The notes beneath the pieces are model-generated. The model was given only the letters and a program-made list of their open reading frames with translations, had not been told where the DNA came from and searched no databases. The translations under genes and the position numbers were made by a program. A stretch of DNA of 64,000 bases from Rosellinia necatrix (Eukaryota > Ascomycota > Sordariomycetes > Xylariales > Xylariaceae): the NCBI GenBank assembly GCA_021209875.1, contig JAGYVD010000003.1:4402001-4466000 (forward strand), read 5' to 3'. Every line of letters begins with the position of its first letter. Position 1 is the first letter of the stretch. Positions 10,303 through 20,291 of the stretch are shown piece by piece.

Positions 10303-11793
10303 TTAGAGCCCAATTGTCCAAGCATCCGGGTTCACCTCGCACTTGTAGAACCATTGACTGTTTCGGGGGCCTTCTCTCTTGCCCCTGTTTATATATCTAC
10401 GGTTATTGATCATGACCTCGCAGCTTCCATTTGGAATGGACCTTCGATCGCCATCGGTACCACGTGCTAGCTCAATATCCACGGGAGAGCCATCGTTTTC
10501 GATAATAAAGTCTATGGTCAAGTGTTGATGGCCGTAGCCATCTGGTTTCCCACCCCAATGAATCTTGGTCGATGATATGCTGACGTTGAAGTGTTGCACT
10601 GGCGAATCGGGGTCAGGTAGGATGAATGCAGATGGCGTTAAAAGTCCGATCTCCCCCCAGTCAGAGTTGATGGTAAGCCGGCACTTGGTCCGATGGCGCC
10701 GAGGATGCGAAACAATCCACAAGTATGCGTTCTCGACATCCCGAGAGCGACGGGATACCTCTGGGTCTGGCGATGTGTTCATAACATCCCAAAGCGCCAC
10801 TGTCTGAACGGATATGACACTGGAGTGTTGTTGATGCGTCTGGACCCACTCCTGGAATTTCTGATAGACGTTGTCATCCTCCGCCGCACCAGAAATGATA
10901 GCCGTTGCCAAGATGGCATCTCCGCCAATACAGGAGCATGTCTGTTGCATCTTATTGGAAAATGTCCTGTATTGATCAGTCCCGGCCACGGCCACGTCAA
11001 TCCTCCCACTGGTGACGAGGCCCTTGAAGGCGAAGCTTAAATTTGCGTGGAAGTTCTGATTCACAGAGCTATCGGAGTTCTCGCATCGGATGTGCTAGGA
11101 ACGATTTGGGCGATTAGGATGCTATGCCACTACATTCATGGCTGAAACTCACCAATTGCAAGCGAGCTCCAAAATTTAACCCGGTAATAATATGGCTACC
11201 AAGGTTCCTGAAGAGATTGGCATACGCGGCGACGATGACGGGGTCGGGGTTGCTTGGGCAAAAGGATCCGATACTGGCCAAACGCTGTTTCAGAACATCT
11301 GAATTGATATCGCTGTCCCACCCATCAAAGCCGACGTGCGCCGTGGCATGACTGAAAGAAAACATCGAGTATTGCATGGAGGAGTCGAACGACTGGCTAA
11401 TAGAATGATGTATAGATGCGCTCCCAGAAACGGCCATGAACTTTGCCGATACTGACGCGTCAGTTTTCAGAGCATTCGAAGCTGCTATACCGTTTTCATA
11501 GTATTCATATGCGGCTGTCGGGAGCGTTAGCTAAGCACACCGAAACAAGTTGTTAAGCCAAGAGTGTGAAGAGTACTAGAACTGGTATTGGCACCACTCG
11601 AAAAAAGAACGTTATCGGGAACGGCCCATGTGGTATCACGGATGGTTTGATGGGATGATGTCCCAGACAGCTTAAGGACACGGGATGCTCTCAAAACACC
11701 ATGGGCGATCGAGTTGATATCAATCGGCGAAGCCAGGGTCATATCCAACCCAAAGCCTAGCCAGCTGCGTGGAGGAAAGAGAGATTCGCCCAT
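10303..11793 (-). CDS. MACPF (membrane attack complex/perforin)-like domain protein
   Basis: Three exons are proposed: 11793 to about 11595, 11514-11153 and 11094-10303, for about 450 residues. The second intron (GTGAGT...CCTAG) is clear. The first donor is uncertain (11594, or a phase-1 site up to about 30 nt further on); its acceptor is GACAG before 11514, with CTAAC upstream. The N-terminus SWLGFGLDM and the later YANLFRNLGSHIITGLNFGA fit the MACPF core, whose hallmark is aromatic-G-[TS]-H followed by a Gly-rich strand. The C-terminal third (WGGKPDGYGHQHLTIDF) belongs to no domain I recognise. I see no signal peptide. MACPF proteins can form pores, but many fungal members have unknown roles, so lytic activity is not shown here. 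It is divergent from an ankyrin-repeat remnant. Confidence 0.6.
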
Positions 11794-12099
11794 GTTAACA
11801 ACAAAGCATTGCTATGTTGGCTCGGTTGAAGAGTCTAAAGGACTAGATGCCAATTTCGCTCCAAGCTATACTATAGTGCGACTCTCAGTAAGTTTAATTG
11901 CTGGTGCTAAAGCTCGAAGATGGCTGTGGTCATCTTCTGGACCTTCGACTAACCCCGCACGTTGGACATTTGTTTGGTTTAGTGCCTAGCCGGCGAGTGC
12001 TAGGTGCATATGGCTGGTGTTTCGCTCGCATGCTTCTAGGGTGCAGCTGTGGCATCGCAAATGTATTGGTAGATGGAGGACAACGCCACGGACTTAAAG

Positions 12100-12610
12100 C
12101 GGGTGCGATGGAAGGTAGGAACCGAGGAGAAGCTCTGGCGTAGGGGAGCTAATGTCAACCACTATGTATATACCAGTGTGCTGGCAGCAGCGTGTGATCG
12201 TGGTAACCTCTTCATCGTTGAGAAACTGTTACAATGGGGAGCCGAAATCAACTCCGTGCCACAGTCACCTGGGAACAGCGACAACATGGCCACTTGCCCG
12301 TTGTCGGGCTCCGGCTGGCAAAGGAAGCCGACGTCAACACCCCCCTGACCCGATCATACGGGTCTGCTGCCCATGGATGGGTTGGCGATGACCTGTATAA
12401 AACGGTCGGGCGACTCGATCGCAGCGCTCTTCACCATGCCTGCACCAGTGGCAACGCAGAGGTCGTGAAGCTGCTGCTTAACAGGAGCGCCCGAATTAAC
12501 TTTACAATTATACCGAACAATTCGCTCAGCCCCAAGACACGCTCGCTCCTAAGAGATACTAGGGTACAATGCAACCCAGCAACCTTCGGGGCTCGGCTGA
12601 AGCTCAATAT
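12100..12610 (+). pseudogene. Ankyrin-repeat gene remnant
   Basis: Two pieces of ankyrin-like sequence lie in different frames. The first (about 12139-12255) reads GANVNHYVYTSVLAAACDRG and then FIVEKLLQWGAEINS. The second (about 12325-12505) reads AKEADVNTPLTRSYGSAAHG and then ALHHACTSGNAEVVKLLLN. The frame changes between them, no clear start or end exists, and flanking sequence is non-coding in style. It looks like a decayed fragment of a larger ankyrin protein. A spliced gene is less likely because no good donor and acceptor pair joins the pieces. It starts about 300 bases from the divergent MACPF gene. Confidence 0.6.
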
Positions 12611-13236
12611 CGCAATCCATAGAATCCGGAATAAGCGGAGAGCTTACATATGTCTGATCTGCCTTCTTCACGAGAAATTCCAGCCAGAGTTACAGAGAGC
12701 AGGATAGCCCCTTGCGTATTGTCTTGGACAGTGGTGTTGCTAAGGGGAAAATCATCCACAGCTTCGAAGCTTACTAGGTGTAGATACACTCTCACAGCCG
12801 TGGGCAATTACCTACCTAGTACACTAGTAGTAGTAATATTAACGTCTAGTCTAGGTGTAATTACCTACCTAGGTAGGTAGTGAATAGGCCCCTGCACCAT
12901 GTGATGACGTAATTATACAACTACTATACTCTTTAGTGCATATATGTGCATTGATCAAATGATATGCACTAGTAAAAGGATATTTTCACTAGCTAGTTAT
13001 CTACCTAGGCAGGTTACCTAGGTACATGACCAACTCTTTGGACGGGTTGGCCGGAGACACCCCACGTCCTCCAAGTGCAGCAGGAGAGGAAAGCCTTCGA
13101 ATTTGTTCGAGCTGACACCAAAGCTGCATCGATACACCTCGTTGGCTTTCCAATTTCGCACAACCAACAACCTCTGCACCCAAGGGACGCGACCGTCTTT
13201 GCATACCGTAGGCTGGAAACAACCCTATTTCTCGAC
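12611..13236. other. Spacer with CCTAGG palindromes
   Basis: It contains an 18-base perfect palindrome TACCTACCTAGGTAGGTA near 12863-12881. Further CCTAGG-centred words lie near 13003-13023. It is probably the upstream region of dap1. No gene seen. Confidence 0.5.
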
Positions 13237-13893
13237 ATGGACTACGTTCAGGAGCGAATGGTCCAAGAAGCGGCCAAGGACGCAGGCGACCTATAGTTCG
13301 TACCCAACCTTACCTACCTACCTACCTCTCCCATCATCTGCTTCCCCCTTCCTCCCCTCCCCCCTTTAAAACCCCCCACAAAAAATTGCCCTCCCTTCCA
13401 CGCGATCCGGACTAGCCGAGCTAACGGGCGGAACCATAGCGCGGGGCTCGCGACGCCGCTGAACCTGATCCTGGCGGTCGTCACCCTGTACACGGCGTAC
13501 CTGCTCTACAAGCCGGCGCCGCCGGCGACGCTGCCGCGGGAGCCGCCGGCGGTGGTGTTCCGGACGTTCACGCCGCGCACGCTGCTGCCGTACAGCGGCC
13601 TGGACGGCATGCCCGTGTACATGGCCGTGCGCGGCCGCGTCTTCGACGTCACGAGCGGCCGCAACTTCTACGGCCCCGGCGGCCCCTACGAGAACTTCGC
13701 CGGCCGCGACGCCAGCCGCGGCCTCGCCTGCCACAGCTTCGACGAGGACATGCTCACCAAGGACCTCGACGGCCCCCTCGACACCCTCGAGGGCCTCGGC
13801 GACGAGGAGATGGAGAGCCTGCAGGGCTGGGAGGAGAGGTTCCTCGGCAAGTACCTTGTCGTCGGAAAGCTCGTTGCTCAGGGAGAGAAGTGA
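13237..13893 (+). CDS. dap1: Dap1-like membrane-associated progesterone receptor (MAPR), cytochrome b5-like heme protein
   Basis: Two exons, 13237-13295 and 13440-13893, give 170 residues. The intron is GTTCGT...CATAG with CTAAC 14 bases before the acceptor. The start is inferred from phase: MDYVQERMVQEAAKDAG leads into the membrane segment LNLILAVVTLYTAYLLY at about residues 27-43. The heme domain follows: GLDGMPVYMAVRGRVFDVTS and then NFYGPGGPYENFAGRDASRG. Tyr97 and Tyr103 match the Tyr pair of MAPR proteins, in which a tyrosine ligates heme iron. Dap1 in yeast binds and supports CYP51/Erg11 and so sterol synthesis. The exon 2 coding sequence is much richer in GC than its surroundings. The short first exon is the least certain part. 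Confidence 0.85.
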
Positions 13894-15189
13894 AAAGAAA
13901 ACTGCTGAAAATTTTTTTGGGAAAGAGCTACGGTGTACGTATGAATGTACATGTTACTCCGGACACTCGGTCCTTGGTTTTACGCTATTATAGTTGGGTC
14001 GTTGTGAATACAAGTCCTAGGTCTTAAACTATGCTGGATGTGTCATAGAGACGGAGCGTCAAATGTCAGCCAATACACCAAGTCGGATTAGAATCATGCT
14101 AATTTCCGATCGGATTCAAACCAATATCCACGCGTATGGGCGCTCCATAAGAATGTCTACAAGTCTTACCGCTACTCCCGGAAGTATTGTCTTCGTCAAA
14201 TTTGTGTCTTCGATAGTTACCCGGCCTGACCCATACGACTAATTTCGTTGCGACGATAGACAACACAATCAACCTCTAAACCTGCTTTAGGGATTGATCC
14301 CAAGCCATTAGGTCAACTTTAGCGAACTCTTAGACTCGGCCATCGTGGCCTTGAAGTATTAGCGCGCAAAGCGGGGTGCATATCTAGTGAATAGGCGGCC
14401 CGAGCCAGCGTGGTAATCCTTGACCATTCGGCCTGCACATGTCAGGACCCTTAGGTTCAGTGTGGGACAGCATCTTTTCGGGGGTCACTGCTGTCTAGCT
14501 ATTCGTAATGATAAGAGTAAAATATCGTGATTGATAAGACGCCGCTAAAAAACCAGATCATCTCGCGAAATACTCTTGTAGTGGTTGTGGTTGTTTAACC
14601 TCTGGTGTGTCCTTGAAAGAGCGATCGGACATTGTTCAGCAACCAAGACTAGACCGCTTGAAGTTCGTTCTCGGCTCAAGCACAGAAGCATGTAGGTAGG
14701 TAGTAGCACTGACTACATTATAAACTGAACATTATGGACAATAGAAAGAAACAGAAGAGTAGCCTGCCCATGATTATTGCGATAGATATATTTAGTTTCA
14801 GAATAGGATAGCTAGACTTTCGCGTTGGGTTACTGGGGGGACAGCGATGGGGTCGAGATAAAATGCATACCAGCACCACCTAATATTTAATTGCACCGGA
14901 ACTACAGTGAGGTCTAGAGAAGGAGACAAAATGGGTAGTAGTTACCATAACGAAATACCTGGGCAACTAGGGAATATATCAGACGTTGAAGCGTCTAATC
15001 GCCTACAGAGTTGACGGGGCAATACAATTGTTCAGTATATTTCAGAGCTAACGATAACATAAATAGATATCTCGATTAAAGCGGGTTTAGTTGGTATCAT
15101 CGGGTAAGTAGGTGGCCGACATCATGCGACGAGGCAGAGTAGCATTGTGGTCGACAAGACGGGTGACCAAAGGCATTAAATAATGTACC
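13894..15189. other. Gene-free spacer
   Basis: About 1.3 kb between dap1 and the 3' end of the DUF7730-like gene. Short TAGG repeats occur near 14694-14704. I see no gene, RNA or inverted repeat that I can support. Confidence 0.45.
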
Positions 15190-16532
15190 CTATACAGGTG
15201 TCCAGAGGCATGTCCAAACTAAAAGCTGTGGCCCGTATCGCTGTGAAAAGAGCTGTCTCGTCTCCTTGCACTTAGGACAGTCTTGTCCCAGGGGGCTATT
15301 CCGAACAAATTTATCGCAAGACACGCATTTATCACTCCAGTGGTGTGGGAGGCCCCGCCAGCTCATCTTGCTGGCAGTTTGTCCACCTGTGGAAAGATGT
15401 CGCCCATTCGCTAGGGGAAATCGCCACCTTCGAGCCCATGTGACTATCGTTTCCATATCATCACGTTTATCTTCAGACGTCTCGAAGTCGATGGTCAGGG
15501 TCTTTAGCTTCAACATGTGTGAGAATGCCTTTCCCCATGCACCTTCTCTGAATTCAACATTCCCTGTCTCTGCTTCCATATCTTGGTGCATGAGACCCAC
15601 GGTGTGTCCGTGATAACAATTGCCTCTGAATGGATTGATGCGTGGGACTGCATTTCGCTCCCAGTCCCACCAGTCGCTGCGGCGTAGCGTGATCCGAAGA
15701 TGCTCGAGGTTTGCGAACCATACGCTCGTGTTCACAAATTGTAGAAAAGTATCTTCTAGCCAGAATTGCTGTGTAAATAGGCGCACCGAATGCACCAAAT
15801 CCTTCTGGTATAGGCCCGGGACCGGAGCCGGATTGCTCAAACGGTTCGTTATGAATTTGCCTATATCTACGCGGGAACCCTCCGAATTGCCACTGTAAGG
15901 GCCACGATGACAGTAAAACCGTTGTTCGGTTCTTAACAATGGCAATGAATGGGCTTCAAGATAGGCTCGTCGGCAAGCCAGCAACAAGGTGGTACCGACC
16001 TTCATGGGCTCAGTGTTGTCGAAACGAAGCCAGTCGAACCCATCTCGCGGCTCACGGGAATGTTCTCTCGTGTAAGGGCGCACTGTTACACATGCCTTTA
16101 GTAATATGAAGGTGAGTGACCGGCATAGATGAAGTACGGGATCGCAAGGCTACACGGCGCTAGACGACACCAGTCACCTGGCTTCCCATGGAATTAAACA
16201 AACTGTGACTGACTGTGATGGCGGGGGCGAACTATGCCTTGGATTTGATTCCTGAAGCGTTCGGAGATGCTCTCCTCGACTGTTGAAGGACCGGCACTTT
16301 CCGGTATGGGCATCAAGTCATGCGATTCCTGGACAAAGGCATCAGATTTGATCGTCCGGGCCTTGGGAGATGCGAACTCTGTGACGGCGAGTTCAAATAT
16401 CAGGTCCCGGATCTCGGGGGGGATACGAGCGTATAATGGAGACGAGAGCTGGGGGTCAACGTCTTCTGTCTCAAGGCGCTGGCGTAGGTTGAACCAACCG
16501 CGAGGCTCTGGTACTTGAGCATCGGCCGCCAT
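15190..16532 (-). CDS. DUF7730-like / F-box-like fungal protein with a C-terminal zinc-ribbon-like Cys pair
   Basis: Two exons, 16214-16532 and 15190-16082, give 403 residues. The join uses GTCAGT...AACAG in matching phase. The start is the ATG at 16532 (MAADAQVPEPRGW); an in-frame ATG at 16625 is possible. The opening LYARIPPEIRDLIFELAV is typical of a large family of fungal proteins with an F-box-like or DUF7730 head. GTTLLLACRRAYLEAHSLPL is the second family landmark. The middle has the FANLEHLRITLR pattern seen in the same family. Near the C-terminus CVSC (359-362) and CPKC (375-378) form a possible zinc ribbon. Function is unknown. Confidence 0.7.
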
Positions 16533-17633
16533 GGCTGACCGAAAGCCCAAACGATCCCTCATATATAAATCTAACGAAATGCGGAGATGGCAATTGTCCT
16601 GGATGCCGCGCACCGATTCTATCACCTAACGAAAGCAGACAGCGAGCAGCGAGGGGTATGAGCTGAGGGGGCCTCGGGAGGGTAAGATGCCGGCTTTAGC
16701 TTCGGCTGCGTCAATGGTCTGTTTGCTGTGTCTATGATCGGCACCGCCGTATACTTAAGTAACCTATGTATAGGTAGCCCGCCACTGAATCGTTTCAGGC
16801 AACAGCAGCGGCGATGCGGTAGTAACGGCGGTACGTACGCAGATCGACGATGATTGGCGGTTAGTAAGAGTTATTGACTAACATTAGGTTTCACCTGAGA
16901 CGACCAGCGAGGTTGAGGGGTATCCTAGGAAGGTGGTGATCGGAGATCCTCGGCTATATTCACGTCCAAATAGACCGCGTCATGCCTTTCTTTTGAGGAT
17001 GATGGGTAGTGTGATAATGATTACGCCGTACGTAGGTAGTAATTATATTATAACTGGGGATTATCGGGCTTGGGAATAAACTCTTCGAACTGTGCACGTT
17101 TGGCGGTCACATAACTAGTGGGAGAACGACAGGAATATGGTTAAAATATCAAAAGTAAAGTCTCTACTACGGCTGAGGAAAAGATGGTTATGGGAGGGTA
17201 GGCATGGCCCCTTTTGTGATGTTACCTGAGGGTTTCTCTAGGTACCTGGTAGGTTAGGTAGGTACTTAGTGCCTGTTACCTGTAATTACATTAAGTACGT
17301 AGTAGTTAGCAGAATCATCTGTAGGCTGTAGCGCAAGTTGTTGGATCCAGTGGTCTAGAGCATTAATGACGTCGGTATGCACAGCCACACCGTCGAAGAG
17401 TGGATGGGTGTGGCTCATGTGCGCTAATAACCTTACCTAAATCTGCTAGTACAGGATAGGACAAGGTACCTACTTTTACAAGCTTTCAAGACTGCAGAAG
17501 AGGCTCCTGCGCGCATCGCGACTCCGTTCTCCGTCAAGCCATCAACCCACGTTTCCGATCCTCCAACGCGGACGGCTCGCCACCCACTCCTCATCTCTCG
17601 CATCAGAGCACCAAAGTACACCACAGAGTAAAG
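16533..17633. other. Divergent promoter region between the DUF7730-like gene and cef1
   Basis: About 1.1 kb between divergent starts. A cluster of TAGG/GGTACC words lies near 17228-17290. No gene is seen. Confidence 0.5.
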
Positions 17634-20047
17634 ATGCCGGTCGTCAAGGGAGGAGTGTGGACGAACATTGAGGACGAGATCCTCAAGGCCTCCGTCTCCA
17701 AGTATGGCCTGAACCAGTGGGCTCGCGTGTCGTCGCTGTTGCCGCGGAAAACCCCCAAGCAGTGCAAGGCCCGATGGAACGAATGGCTGGATCCGAGCAT
17801 TAAGAAGATCGAGTGGAGCAAGGAGGAGGATGAGAAGCTGCTACATCTGGCGAAACTGATGCCCACGCAATGGCGGACCATTGCCCCCATCGTTGGTCGT
17901 ACCGCGAATCAATGCCTGGAGCGTTACCAGAAGCTCCTCGACGAGGCCGAGCAGCGTGAATCCGCCGGCCTTGGTCTAACAGGACCGGACGGCGGCGAGA
18001 CCCAGGCGCCCACTGCCGACGACGTCCGGAGACTGCGCCCCGGAGAAGTCGACCCCGATCCTGAAACCAAGCCGGCGCGGCCCGACACCATCGACCTCGA
18101 CGAAGACGAGAAGGAAATGTTGAGCGAGGCTCGAGCCCGCTTGGCGAATACACAAGGAAAGAAGGCCAAGCGGAAAGCCCGCGAGCGCCAGCAAGAGGAG
18201 TCGCGTCGCTTAGCTGCCCTACAGAAGCGCCGCGAACTCAAGACGGCTGGTATTAACATCAAGGTCATCACTCGTAAACCCGGTCAGATGGATTACAATG
18301 CCGATATTCCATTCGAGAAAGCCCCTGCGCCCGGTTTTTATGACACCATCGACGAACAGAAGCGGAATGAGTTCCAACGGTCCAGCTTCGACCCCCGCAA
18401 ACAACAGCTCGCAACCAAGCGCAAAGGAGAGCAGGACGACGATGCTGAACGAAAACGACGGAAGAACGAAAAGGATGCCCCTTCAGCTGCTACTCAAGCT
18501 GCCATCAAGGCTGGTCAAATGCAAAAGATTCGCGAGGCGGAACAGAGCAGTAAGAGGAGGGCGCTCGTCTTGCCGTCGCCGCAAGTAAGCGAAGGCGAAC
18601 TCGAAGATATTGTCAAGATGGGCATGATGGGCGAGCGCGCCAACCTGCTGGCGCAGTCCAGCGAGAATGATGCAACGAGAGGACTGGTTAATACATATTC
18701 AAGTCTGAACACGCGAACACCGATCAGAACCCCAATGGCGCCAGCACAGGAAGATAGAGTTGCCACAGAGATCAGGAATATTCGCGCCCTCACCGAAAAC
18801 CAATCAGCCCTTCTTGGTGGGGAGAACGCCGACCTGAATGAGGGATCCGGGTCTACGGGCTTCGAAAGTGCCACACCCCGGAAGCAAGTGATTGCGACTC
18901 CTAACCCCATGGCTACCCCATTGCGCACTGGCATGAATGGTATTGGTGCCACCCCTCAAAGAGTTGGCCAGACGCCTCTAAGGACACCTCGAGACAGCTT
19001 TGCACTCAACAGGGGCGATCCTGAGATGGGTTTAGCAGGGGGCGCTTCTAATGACATGCGTCTTCGCGAGTCATCTATGAAGCATCAACTTAAACAAGGG
19101 CTGGCCTCGCTGCCAAAGCCTAAGGAAACCGAGTGGGAACTCGAGCTTCCTGAAGACCAAAAAGAAGTTGTGGCCGCAGGTGAGCTTGAGGAGGACTCCG
19201 AAGTGCGAGACCGGCGGGAACGTGCAATTCGGGAAGCCCAAGAACAACTGGAGTTGAGGAGACGAACTCAGGTGATGCAAAAGGGTCTGCCTCGACCAGA
19301 ATTTGTGGATTTCGAGACTCTGATGAAGGATGTGGCGGGAATTGACGGCCCAATGGAGGCCCTAATTGCCAAAGAAGCTGCTCTTCTTATTGCTCATGAT
19401 GCTGTGCGGTACCCATTGGCTGGCTCGAAGGTCAGGGGTAATCCAACCCGTCTACAACAGATAGATGATACTTCACTGGCCGAGGCCCATCTGCAAATAT
19501 TAATGGAGGTCAAAAACAAGCCCAAGCCGGAAGAGGTCCAGGCAGTTTGGGAAAGAGAGGGCAGTAACGCATTGTTACTAGGGCTGGGATGTTACGAGGA
19601 CGACGAGGAGGAACAACACGTGGCCGCGATGAAGTCTGCGTTTGATGTAAGTCACACCTCAGTCCCCGATATTGAATTCTTCAGGTTGGTGCTAACCTTT
19701 TCCGCCTCTTTCCCCAGATCGCGCAGGAATCTACGATAGCCACTGCAGAAAAATGCTCCAAGTTGGAGAAAAAGCTAAACCTCCACTTAGGAGGGTATCA
19801 ACAGCGAGCAAAAATGCTGCGCTCAAAAATGGGAGAAGCTGCCGAGGCGCTCGAGAAAGCTAAGGTTGCACTAGGAGGCTTTAGGACCCTGGCTATATCC
19901 GAGGAAATCACGATCGGGAGTCGTCTAGCTGCGCTTCGAGAGGAAGTCAACTACATCAGTCGTAGAGAGAGAGAGGCACAAGAAGCGTACCGTCAAACCA
20001 AAGAGGAACTCGACGGATTCACTGACGGCGTCAATGGATATCACTAA
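17634..20047 (+). CDS. cef1: Cef1/Cdc5 pre-mRNA splicing factor of the Prp19 complex
   Basis: Two exons, 17634-19646 and 19718-20047, give 780 residues. The intron is GTAAGT...CCCAG with GCTAACC upstream of the acceptor. Two Myb repeats open the protein: [20 protein letters not shown] and then [20 protein letters not shown] (together about residues 5-107). The middle is charged, with a region rich in TP sites ([20 protein letters not shown]). The C-terminal Cef1 domain includes [16 protein letters not shown]. The last exon is a coiled-coil-like helix ([20 protein letters not shown]). Cef1/Cdc5 is a core component of the NineTeen Complex in the active spliceosome. The ATG context (AAGATGCC) and immediate Myb repeat support this start. 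Confidence 0.95.
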
Positions 20048-20291
20048 TGCATACGTATCAATCGGGACACGGAAAAGAATTGTATGATAACCAGCACGCT
20101 GTAAAATCATCGCCTGGAGGAAACTAAATAAAGAATGAACTTAGATACCCGGATTGCCGCTCGGCTTAAGATTCATCGTCTTCTCCGCCAACGTGTCTAC
20201 TAAAAATATGTTAAGGTCTACTACCTATCTACTTTTTAAACGTAGCCTCTTCAGAGATGACGCTTTTTCTTTTCTTTCTCTAATTCTGTCT

